A stretch of DNA of 64,000 nucleotides from the NCBI RefSeq assembly GCF_029023725.1, contig NZ_CP119075.1:4397501-4461500 (forward strand). Direction: 5' to 3'. A program made the translations under genes and the position numbers. Source of the DNA: Synoicihabitans lomoniglobus. Lineage in GTDB: Bacteria; Verrucomicrobiota; Verrucomicrobiia; Opitutales; Opitutaceae. Below the pieces are notes generated by a model. The model saw only the letters and a list, made by a program, of their open reading frames with translations. It was not told the origin of the DNA and searched no databases. Positions 14,294 through 22,443 of this stretch are shown one piece after another (within the stretch, counting starts at the first letter, position 1; each line of letters opens with the position of its first letter).

Positions 14294-17200
14294 TTAGAAG
14301 GTGAACGTGTTGGAGATGGACCACCGCTGAGGGGTCGCGATGCGCGCCGACGCCGTCTGACCGTTGGGCTGGGCGGCGACCGCGATGAGTTCATTGCCAC
14401 CGAACGCATCCCGGACATTCAGTTGGATGCGCCAGGTTGCCCGGTCATTCAGGATCTTGCGCTGGTAGCCCAACCAGAAGTCGAAGTCCAACTGGTCCGT
14501 CGCGTAGATCGGCTTGGTGATGTCGTTGATCCAAACGCCGGCTTGATTTTGGGTCGGGGTGTAACCGATCGCCCCCTCATCCTGCCAACGGGCCGCTCCG
14601 CCCACGGTGAACCCGTTGAGAATCCCTTCGCGGAAATCATACGTGGTGATAAAGTTAAAGCGCCATTCGCGTAATTCCTGCACCGTCGAGCCATTGCTGG
14701 CCAAGGCGTTGAGGTAAGGGATCAAAATCTCGGTTTGATAACGCCCCCCCAAGCTGTTGGGACCGAAGCCATTGAAGTGCAAAATATCCTCCAAACCTTC
14801 CTGCTCCCGCACGGAGGTGGCCAAGTGGCCGTCGCCATCTTCAAAGAGCGATCGGTTGGCCTCAACGAAGGCCGTGAGATCAGCCCCCACGTTGGACCTC
14901 ACCGCCTCGGTTTTGGCGGCATTGAAGATCATGCGCCAATTGCGAGTTGGATTGTAGGTGACCTCAAACTCCCAGCCCTCGGACACGATGTCGGCGACAT
15001 TGCCCGAGTTGGGCGGCATCGTGGCCGACCAATTGCCATTACCGGGGTTCTGCGTGAACTGCCACCCCTCGGCCAGCAGCGGATCAACCGGGCGCAACCA
15101 CTCCTCCGGCGTGCGCGCCGCGAACCACTGCTGGGCGAAAGCCTGCTCAGCGGCGGTGCGGCTCGGGTTGGGAACGTTGGCCTGGGCCGGATCCGACAGA
15201 CCAGAGCGGAGCGGGAGATAGTTGGAGTCCCCGGGTTCGAAACCGAACCAGCGATTGACCACCACTTCACTGTTGAAGGCCCCGTTCTTAAGACCGTTCA
15301 TGGCCCGAACGACATCGTTGCCCGCCCAAAAAACCGGATAAAACGTGGCTTGGTCGTTGGACTGAGTGGTGCGGTATTTCGTTACTTTCGCGAGGAACTT
15401 GCCATCCGCGAGTGACACCGAAAACGAAGTGTCCTCGGTCAAACCCGAGGGCGGGTCGAATTGCTGGCCGTAGACATTGGTCACCACGGCGGACGGGCGA
15501 AAATTCTCTGATTCGCTGTAGGCGAGGCTGAAACGCGTTCCGGCCGGGAACAGCCGGTTGATGAAATCCGGAGAGTGGGCGACCACACTCCACGACACGG
15601 CCGAATCCTTGGCGTAGATGTTCGGAGTTTCGGGCAGGGTCCAATTCGGATCAAACGGATCCGTTTGTCCGGTCACCGGAATATTCGGCGGACCGCCAGC
15701 ATCGTAGAGCGAGAATTCGTCCTCACGCCAGCCCAGCAGTCCGACCACGTGGTCACTGAACAAATAGGTCTGCCACACGGCGGCGAAGCTCTCGGTTTCA
15801 TCCGAGCTCTTGTTGGCGTTGGTGTAGAGCTTATCGAGGTCGCTGTTCGAATCGATGATGGTCAACGGCACCCGGTCCCAGGAACCGATCAGACTGTTGT
15901 AAATCAGACCTGTCGCGGTTTTGGCCGGCGTCTGATCAGCCACGATTCCGCCAATGTTGGCCCCCGGCGCTCGGCTCAGACCCGCGATGGACGGCCCGAG
16001 GTAATGGATTCCCGCCCAGGTTTGATACCCAGGAAATGAAGCTCCTTGCACCGGATCGCTGCCATACCGGTTCGTATCGAGGGTGTAACCGTAGCCGTTG
16101 TAGTAGCGGTCAAAGGTTTCCGCGGTCTGCTTGCCATAGGAACCGGTGAAAACATGCCGCCCCAAGTGACGAAGCAAACCGTCCTTCTCGGAAAAATCCA
16201 GATCGGCAAACACCGTGGCGCGGGTAAACTCACGTTCCTTCTCGCGGAAGCTGTTACCGCCGGAGTCGGAGGCAACAAAGGGTCGACCAAAGTTCGGGTT
16301 GGGCGAGCCATCGACCAACTTGGTCTGCATATCGACCCGAATCCAATTCTCGGTGTAGCTCAGGGCGTTGTAGAACTGTTCGGCGTTATACGACTGACGG
16401 TCATAAGAGACTTCGAACCCGAAAGCGTCCTGCAGGAAGGTCTGACGCGCCGTCGCGTTCAACGCCGAAAAATCGCGCCCTTCCCTCTTGTTCGGACCAT
16501 CCAGCAGAATGTCGTAGAAATTGAAGATCGAGGGATCCATGATTTCCTGATTCCGCCAGAGCCCACCAAAGGCTTCACCCGCCGGCGCGTAGAGCTGATT
16601 GAGGAAGTGGTTCGGAAGTCCGCTCTTGGCGGCATAACCCGCCACCGCCCACCACTGCGTATACGGATCGCCGCCCCGAGTCTGCATGATCTCCGGTGTC
16701 CCGGCCCCACCTTGTGCGCCCGAGGCGGGGTCGGTGAAGACCGCCGTGGGCTGGCTGAAGGATCGCCCGGCCGCGTCGAGATGCGCGAAAAGAAAGGGGT
16801 TGGTATTGATCTCGCTCGTTCTCGCGGGATCGAGTTCTAGCTTGTTGAGAACATCAAACCAAGCCGTCACCCCATCGATCGGCGGGGTTGGTCGAGGCCG
16901 GTTGGCGTCGATCTCTCCGTCCTCATAGTGGAAGCTCAATTGCGTAAAGCCATTCCGCACCAAATGCGGTTCCCAGCTGAGCGACGCAAACAGCCGCTCG
17001 TCGTTTTCATAGGCGGGCTTCTGCTGGAAATTCTCGTGATCGAGCAACCCGATAACCCGAATCGCTAGGTTGGCCTCTGGAATCGCCTTGTTCAGATCGA
17101 CGACGACCCGGTGGGAGTCAAAGCGAGCGTATTCATGCGTGAGCGAATAACCGTCCTTCGCCATGTTGGGCGTGCGCAGCTGGTTGTTGATGATGCCAGC

Positions 17201-17761
17201 CGGACTGCCCAACCCAAAAAGAATACTGTTGGCACCGCGTGAGATATCAACCCGAGACGTATTGTAGGCATCCATTGGGATGTCGGTCGGGAAAAAATCC
17301 CGTGTGAGATCCGCGCCGTTGAGCCCGCGCACCCGCGTCGATCGCTGCGGCTCAAGCAAGTATTCACCGGCATCGGAAAATCCACCACTGCCTAAACTCA
17401 CGCCGGAGAAGTTACCTCCCACTCCACCGGTCTCAGTCCCGGGCGTGTAGATCAAAATATCCTCAACGGAGGTAGACCCGGTATCCAACATGAACTGTTC
17501 GTTCACGACACTTACCGCTGCTCCAACATCGGAGAGCTTCATCCGCAAACGCGAGCCGGCCAAGGTGTCGCCCACCTGATAGCCGCTGTCGCGTTCGCCA
17601 CTGACTTCGAACGGAGAAAGCACGACAATCTCGTCTTCGTCCTCCCCGGTTTGACCAGTCGATGACGTGGTTTGAGCAAGCAGAGAAGTTTGCAGAGCAA
17701 ACAAAGTAGTGGCGCAACACGCGCCACGAAACAAAACAGATTTGGATCGGGGTATGTTCAT
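14294..17761 (-). CDS. TonB-dependent outer-membrane receptor 1
   Basis: A 1155-residue receptor: signal peptide (about 1-30, ending SLLAQ), acidic linker, then EIVVLSPFEVSGERDSGYQV leading to the plug domain (about 60-240, with TLAGSRLRMKLSDVGAAVSVV, YTPGTETGG, RVRGLNGADLTRDFF and GANSILFGLGSPAGIINN), then a long beta-barrel ending in SNTFTF with a terminal Phe. It should import oligosaccharides using TonB energy. No SusD-like partner is encoded beside it. It heads the operon continuing with the WbsX-like protein and two sulfatases, and faces the AraC regulator across a 487-bp region that contains two copies of the locus-1 operator word. Confidence 0.95.
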   Translation of the reverse strand: MNIPRSKSVLFRGACCATTLFALQTSLLAQTTSSTGQTGEDEDEIVVLSPFEVSGERDSGYQVGDTLAGSRLRMKLSDVGAAVSVVNEQFMLDTGSTSVEDILIYTPGTETGGVGGNFSGVSLGSGGFSDAGEYLLEPQRSTRVRGLNGADLTRDFFPTDIPMDAYNTSRVDISRGANSILFGLGSPAGIINNQLRTPNMAKDGYSLTHEYARFDSHRVVVDLNKAIPEANLAIRVIGLLDHENFQQKPAYENDERLFASLSWEPHLVRNGFTQLSFHYEDGEIDANRPRPTPPIDGVTAWFDVLNKLELDPARTSEINTNPFLFAHLDAAGRSFSQPTAVFTDPASGAQGGAGTPEIMQTRGGDPYTQWWAVAGYAAKSGLPNHFLNQLYAPAGEAFGGLWRNQEIMDPSIFNFYDILLDGPNKREGRDFSALNATARQTFLQDAFGFEVSYDRQSYNAEQFYNALSYTENWIRVDMQTKLVDGSPNPNFGRPFVASDSGGNSFREKEREFTRATVFADLDFSEKDGLLRHLGRHVFTGSYGKQTAETFDRYYNGYGYTLDTNRYGSDPVQGASFPGYQTWAGIHYLGPSIAGLSRAPGANIGGIVADQTPAKTATGLIYNSLIGSWDRVPLTIIDSNSDLDKLYTNANKSSDETESFAAVWQTYLFSDHVVGLLGWREDEFSLYDAGGPPNIPVTGQTDPFDPNWTLPETPNIYAKDSAVSWSVVAHSPDFINRLFPAGTRFSLAYSESENFRPSAVVTNVYGQQFDPPSGLTEDTSFSVSLADGKFLAKVTKYRTTQSNDQATFYPVFWAGNDVVRAMNGLKNGAFNSEVVVNRWFGFEPGDSNYLPLRSGLSDPAQANVPNPSRTAAEQAFAQQWFAARTPEEWLRPVDPLLAEGWQFTQNPGNGNWSATMPPNSGNVADIVSEGWEFEVTYNPTRNWRMIFNAAKTEAVRSNVGADLTAFVEANRSLFEDGDGHLATSVREQEGLEDILHFNGFGPNSLGGRYQTEILIPYLNALASNGSTVQELREWRFNFITTYDFREGILNGFTVGGAARWQDEGAIGYTPTQNQAGVWINDITKPIYATDQLDFDFWLGYQRKILNDRATWRIQLNVRDAFGGNELIAVAAQPNGQTASARIATPQRWSISNTFTF

Positions 17762-18248
17762 TTAAGAAGGGGTGTTAGGGGCTGATGGGACGCACGTTAA
17801 TCGAGCGGGGTTGGGGGAAGCGCGAAGGAAAGGCGAGGTGGTGTGCCAGCCTGCCCAAAAGATAACACCCCTCTCTCCGACAGTATTGAACGATATCACC
17901 GTAACAGATAACAGAATACTCCGAATTCAACGATTTCACTCGGGGCACTCAAACCGGAGAAGGACTCTGCCGAGAACGGCCACCTCCCTAAGAAAGGATG
18001 AAATTTATCAACGGGCCGGCTCAATCCAGTCGAATTCAGTTACTTTTACTACTATCAGTAAACTACTTAGATACTTCCTCAGGCATCATCCCAATCCAGC
18101 CTGACATCTCTGGTGATTTATTCAGCGGATTGAAAAAACCTCACGAAGGTCCACCAAACCGGTGAACTTGCACCTTCACGCAATATTCCAACTTCGGCTT
18201 TGTTTCTTGAACAGCTGCTCGTAATGCCTCCAACTCCCGGCGTCGCCG
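17762..18248. other. Divergent promoter region between TonB receptor 1 and its AraC regulator
   Basis: 487 bp without coding character and richer in A+T than its surroundings, between two divergently transcribed genes. It contains the operator pair at 17886-17940 and AT-rich stretches around 18000-18110 that could hold the promoter of the regulator gene. No hairpin terminator was seen. Confidence 0.6.
17886..17940 (-). promoter_or_regulatory. Tandem locus-1 operator words upstream of TonB receptor 1
   Basis: TTGAACGATATCACC at 17886-17900 is the exact complement of the word upstream of the sulfatase gene at 19316 (15 of 15 positions). A second copy, TTCAACGATTTCACT at 17926-17940, matches 12 of 15 positions in the same orientation, 40 bp away. 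The proximal copy ends 125 bp upstream of the receptor start. Direct repetition is typical of AraC-family binding sites. Confidence 0.75.
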
Positions 18249-19127
18249 ATGCAGTCGCCCCACTATAGTCGTCAACATGTGAACCTGAGCGCAGGTGTGC
18301 CGTTTAGGGCAGTGAGCATCGACGATCACCCTGACGTGATTCAGCACGATCACTCGTTTCACGAGATCGTCATTGTGACTGCAGGATCCGCCATGCAGTC
18401 CACCGCCGAAGGGCATGAACAGTTGCAGGAAGGAACCGCCCTCATCCTTCAACCCGAGTCGTCGCACAGCTACAAACGAAGCAGCGGGTTCAACGTCGTA
18501 AACATCTACTATCTAGCGGAGTGGTTCCTCACCGACGTGAATGCACTGCGCGGTGTCGATCACCTGTTTTCCCTCTTCTTTGGCTCCGCCCTTTTCGAAA
18601 AAAAATTGGCGGCGCCCATCGTGCGCCTCGATCTCAACGCGGTGGAATTTGCACGACTCAAGTTGGAACTCCAACAAATGATCCAAGGGGAACAGGACAA
18701 GCGCTCACTACTGTATCGGGAAGCGTGTTTCCTCAAGATTCTGGATGATCTGGCTAATGCCTACGGTCGCCGCTTCGGGCGAGACCGGACCCGCCCCGTC
18801 CGCAATGAGGTCATCCGCGGCCTGGAGGTCATCGAACGCCAAGCCTACAAGGGTGGCTTTCATATTGCCGAAGTTTCGCGCCAAGCCGGTCTTTCAATCA
18901 ACCAGTTTGAACGTCTTTTTCGAAATCACACGGGGATGAAACCGATCGACTATTTTCAGAAGATGCGGCTCAATCACGCCTGTCGTCGGCTGCTCAATTC
19001 AGGAGCCTCCATCGCAGAGGTGGCCTATGAATTCAACTACTCGGACGCGGCGCATCTGAATCGCTATTTCCGCCGATTTCTCAGCATGACCCCCGGCCAG
19101 TATCGCCAACAATACGGAGTCAGCTAG
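18249..19127 (+). CDS. AraC-family transcriptional regulator of locus 1
   Basis: A 292-residue protein with an N-terminal cupin-like sensor domain (about 20-100; HDHSFHEIVIVTAG and LILQPESSHSY) and a C-terminal double helix-turn-helix (about 195-290; FHIAEVSRQAGLSINQFERLF, then MRLNHACRRLLNSGASIAEVAYEFNYSDAAHLNRYFRRF in pieces, ending MTPGQYRQQYG). It lies between the receptor-1 operon and the 19.3-24 kb sulfatase/esterase operon, and the shared 15-bp word occurs on both sides, so it is the best candidate to activate both in response to a sugar. The ligand is unknown. Confidence 0.93.
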   Translation: MQSPHYSRQHVNLSAGVPFRAVSIDDHPDVIQHDHSFHEIVIVTAGSAMQSTAEGHEQLQEGTALILQPESSHSYKRSSGFNVVNIYYLAEWFLTDVNALRGVDHLFSLFFGSALFEKKLAAPIVRLDLNAVEFARLKLELQQMIQGEQDKRSLLYREACFLKILDDLANAYGRRFGRDRTRPVRNEVIRGLEVIERQAYKGGFHIAEVSRQAGLSINQFERLFRNHTGMKPIDYFQKMRLNHACRRLLNSGASIAEVAYEFNYSDAAHLNRYFRRFLSMTPGQYRQQYGVS

Positions 19128-19254
19128 CTCCGCCCGATTCCCCCCCTGCGGGCAGACGACTCACCGATCGTAGTCACGGCCCGGAGAACCCCATGACCGA
19201 TACCGAAAAGCACCCCGCACCAAGCCCGCCCACCCGAGCGCCTTATTGCAAAAT

Positions 19255-19269
19255 GGTGATATCGTTCAA
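19255..19269 (+). promoter_or_regulatory. Locus-1 operator word upstream of the sulfatase operon
   Basis: GGTGATATCGTTCAA, identical on the sense strand to the word upstream of TonB receptor 1. It ends 46 bp before the sulfatase start codon, a spacing that would put it next to a -35 element. Confidence 0.75.
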
Positions 19270-19315
19270 GATACCCCCTGAAGATTCCGCTAAGGTAACG
19301 TCCCCTTAGAATCCC

Positions 19316-20809
19316 ATGAATCACCCCGCTCCCCCCCTCTCTTTCTTACGTTACCTGTTGGTGACCGTGATGCTCGGAATTCCGCTGGCCGCTCAAGCCG
19401 GGACCTCGCCGAAAACGCTGTCGGCCCAGCCCAACATCGTGCTGATCATGGCCGATGATTTGTCGGCCAAGGAATTTCAGCTCTATGGCGGACCCATTCA
19501 AACGCCCAACCTGGAGCGACTCGCCCATGGAGGCATGTTCTATCAGGCGGCGTGGTCTACCCCCTTGTGCGGTCCCTCGCGCGCCATGCTCATGACCGGC
19601 CGCTATCCTTTTCGCACCGGCTTCTACCACAATCAGGTGAAGCCACCCGATGCCGACCTTTGGCACCACAACATCCTTCTGCCCCAATTGCTGGGGCGCG
19701 CCGGTTATCACACCGCTATGTTCGGCAAAAACCACTTCGGCGGAGACGCCCGCTCGGACTACGGATTCGATGAGTCGCTCACCGTGGAGGACTGGCCCGG
19801 CTACGATGGTCCTTCACAGGGCCTTCCGAACGCCTCGGACGCCGGCATGTATAGCGTCCAGTGGTATTGGCACCCCGCCCTCCTGCACAACGGCGAGGGC
19901 ATCCCGACCGGTCCCAAAGACTTCGGTCCTGACATCGAGGTCGATCACATCGTGGAATTCATCGGGGCCAACAAACATCGCCCGTTCTTTGTCTACTACC
20001 CCACAAACTTACCGCATCAGAACTACGTGCCCAGTCGCGGTCGCTGGGCCTATACTGACGTGCCCGAACGCGATGCCGACGGCAAGTTGACCGGCCAACG
20101 GATCGAAGGCTCGCTGGAAAGCAATGCCGCCTACGTGGATCACCTCGTGGGACGGATCGTCGCCGCGGTTTCCGAGGCGGGTTTGGCCGAGCAGACCATC
20201 ATCATGTTCGTCACAGACAACGGCACCGCCGGCTACGGCAAGAACCACCTCGAGACCGACAAGGCCGTTCACGTGCCCTTGATTGTCAACGCACCCGGCA
20301 TGATCCCTCCGACCGGATACGTGGACACCTTGGTCGACTTCACCGACTTTCTTCCCACCTTAGTGGACCTCGCCCACGGGGAACTCCCCTTCGACTACGC
20401 GTTGGATGGCCACAGCTTTGCTCCTCAGATTTGGGGCGATACGAAGTTCGAGGGCCGCAGCTGGATCTTCACGCAAATGCACCTGGCGCGGTGGTTCCGC
20501 GATCACGACTGGTTGCTGGATGGTAACGGACGATTCTACCGCATCGGCGATGCCCGGACCGAAGTCGAGGGCTACGAGGATGTGACGCTTTCCACCGACC
20601 CCGAGGTCATCGCCGCGCGCCGGCGTTTCGAAACCTATTCGGAGAAAACTCCGAAGCCCGATCTGGACGACCCCGAGGTCTACGCGCGCTGGCGGGACCT
20701 CCTCGAGGATCGAGTGGAATACAACAAGCTCGGCGACTTCGCCCCCTACCGACCGCCCTACCTGGACAACGAGATGAGCCCGACCGGCCCGGATCACCTC
20801 AGCCCCTAG
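19316..20809 (+). CDS. Exported type I sulfatase, motif CGPSR
   Basis: A 497-residue sulfatase with a signal peptide (about 1-28, ending AAQAG). Catalytic landmarks are MADDLSAKEFQLYGG (metal aspartates near 47), C85 in LCGPSRAMLMTGRYP as the formylglycine precursor, MFGKNHFGGD near 140 (Asn where most relatives have Trp) and FVTDNGTAGYGKNH near 300. It is the first gene of a plus-strand operon and has the operator word directly upstream. The following sulfatase gene starts 8 bp after its stop, so they are almost certainly co-translated. The sulfate position attacked is unknown. Confidence 0.92.
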   Translation: MNHPAPPLSFLRYLLVTVMLGIPLAAQAGTSPKTLSAQPNIVLIMADDLSAKEFQLYGGPIQTPNLERLAHGGMFYQAAWSTPLCGPSRAMLMTGRYPFRTGFYHNQVKPPDADLWHHNILLPQLLGRAGYHTAMFGKNHFGGDARSDYGFDESLTVEDWPGYDGPSQGLPNASDAGMYSVQWYWHPALLHNGEGIPTGPKDFGPDIEVDHIVEFIGANKHRPFFVYYPTNLPHQNYVPSRGRWAYTDVPERDADGKLTGQRIEGSLESNAAYVDHLVGRIVAAVSEAGLAEQTIIMFVTDNGTAGYGKNHLETDKAVHVPLIVNAPGMIPPTGYVDTLVDFTDFLPTLVDLAHGELPFDYALDGHSFAPQIWGDTKFEGRSWIFTQMHLARWFRDHDWLLDGNGRFYRIGDARTEVEGYEDVTLSTDPEVIAARRRFETYSEKTPKPDLDDPEVYARWRDLLEDRVEYNKLGDFAPYRPPYLDNEMSPTGPDHLSP

Positions 20810-20817
20810 CCGCCGTC

Positions 20818-22353
20818 TTGAACCGACCCGACATTCTTTACCTGGTCACCGATCAGCAGCGTTTCGATACCATCCGCGCGCTGGGAAACGCCTCGATCCA
20901 CACCCCAAATCTCGATCGCCTCGCCGTGCGCGGGCTGACCTTCAACCAGGCCTATTCGCCGTGCCCGGTTTGCGTCCCCGCCCGCTACGTGATGCGCACG
21001 GGCTGCCAGCCCGCCACCACCGGTTTCTCAGAGCTTTGGCGGGATCGTCAGTTCACGGAGAGTAGCGTGCGCGAGCGCTGTGGTCCCTACCTGGCCGAAC
21101 GCATGAGCGATCTCGGGTATCGCACCTTCGGGATCGGGAAATTTCACACCGATCCGTGGGACGAAGACCTCGGCTACGAGGACTACCTGCAAACGTGGGA
21201 ACACTTCGGGAGTCCGGAGATGCGCGAGGCCGATCCTTACGCGCGATGGCTCGGGGTAAACCATCCCACCTTCGACTACCTCGAGGCGCTCTATGGTGAA
21301 AGAAGCGAGATGTATTACGTTCCCCAAACGCGTCCCCTCCCGGCCGAGCTCTGCGCGGAATCGTGGTGCACCGACCGCGCCATCGAGCGGATCAATGTGG
21401 GTCCATCCGACGACTCACGACCATTTTTCGGCATGGTTTCCTTCATCGGCCCCCACCCCCCGTTTGCACCTCCGTTGCCATTCAATCGCATGTATGATCC
21501 CGACCAGATGCCATCGCCCATCTGCGGTGATCGAACCGAAGACCATCGGGACGAACAAATACCGTGGATGAATCAGATCATCTGGGCCGAGGGAATCAGC
21601 GATCCGTTGGCCAGAATCTTGAAGGCACGCTACTACGGCGAGATCTCGTTCATCGATCGCTGCCTCGGCAGGATTCTCGACGAGGTGGAGGCGAGACCGG
21701 ATCCCGATAATGTGCTCATCTGTTTCTGCTCCGACCACGGTGACCATTTGGGCGATCACCACGGTTGGCAAAAAGAGAGTTTCTTCGACGCGTCCGCTCG
21801 CATCCCGTTTCTCGTAAGTTGGCCCGCCCGCCTGCCTCGCAATGAACGCCGGGACGACCTCGTATCGCTCACCGATCTCTTCGGTCTGGCGACCGGCGCG
21901 GCGGGGAATCCCGAACCGCGTGAAGGCATCGATTTGCTTTCCACGATTCAGGACGCCCGCCACGGCCGCGATATGCTCTTCGGCACCCACAGCGAACCGG
22001 GCGGGGAGCGCTTCAAGATCATGGTCCGCGACCCGCGTTGGAAATACATCTTCATGGCAAACGGCGGCTACGAGCAGTTGTTCAATCTGCGGTACGATCC
22101 TCATGAGCTGCACAATCGCATCACGACGGAACCCACCCACGCCTCCCGACTCAAGGAAGCGGCGCAAAACCATTGCCGCCAAGGCAGCGCCCGGGACGCC
22201 GTGGACGACCGGGGAGAGCTGCGCCGTTTTCCCTTTAAGGCCCGTCAAACCGCCGCGCCCTACGGCACCGGAAACCGTGTCCTCCAATTCGACCTCTCCC
22301 GCGGAATCCGCGGCTTTTCTTCCCCCGCAGAATCTCACCGTGACCCGGGTTAG
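20818..22353 (+). CDS. Type I sulfatase without signal peptide, TTG start, motif CVPAR
   Basis: A 511-residue sulfatase whose first in-frame start is a TTG just 8 bp after the preceding stop; the protein opens NRPDILYLVTDQQRFDTIRALG in pieces, so the catalytic core begins at once and no export signal exists. It is predicted to be cytoplasmic. Landmarks are D12-Q13-Q14 in the metal site, C52 in VCVPARYVMRTG, and CSDHGDHLGDHHGWQKESF near 305, typical of the choline-sulfatase-like branch. It pairs with the exported sulfatase before it, repeating the exported/cytoplasmic pairing at 10-13 kb. The last 60 residues (Arg-rich) show no family similarity. Confidence 0.9.
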   Translation: MNRPDILYLVTDQQRFDTIRALGNASIHTPNLDRLAVRGLTFNQAYSPCPVCVPARYVMRTGCQPATTGFSELWRDRQFTESSVRERCGPYLAERMSDLGYRTFGIGKFHTDPWDEDLGYEDYLQTWEHFGSPEMREADPYARWLGVNHPTFDYLEALYGERSEMYYVPQTRPLPAELCAESWCTDRAIERINVGPSDDSRPFFGMVSFIGPHPPFAPPLPFNRMYDPDQMPSPICGDRTEDHRDEQIPWMNQIIWAEGISDPLARILKARYYGEISFIDRCLGRILDEVEARPDPDNVLICFCSDHGDHLGDHHGWQKESFFDASARIPFLVSWPARLPRNERRDDLVSLTDLFGLATGAAGNPEPREGIDLLSTIQDARHGRDMLFGTHSEPGGERFKIMVRDPRWKYIFMANGGYEQLFNLRYDPHELHNRITTEPTHASRLKEAAQNHCRQGSARDAVDDRGELRRFPFKARQTAAPYGTGNRVLQFDLSRGIRGFSSPAESHRDPG

Positions 22354-22443
22354 CATACAGAAGGATCGTGCCTTAGGTTTCCGCGCCGAATGGCCCGTTG
22401 CGAAACCCCGACCATCGCGTGCAACCCCATAACCCTCTCCATC

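Noticed and set aside
14284-14418. N-terminal extension of the WbsX-like protein
   Set aside because: The 45 extra codons overlap the TonB receptor gene and give an Arg/Pro/Ser-rich stretch foreign to the family.
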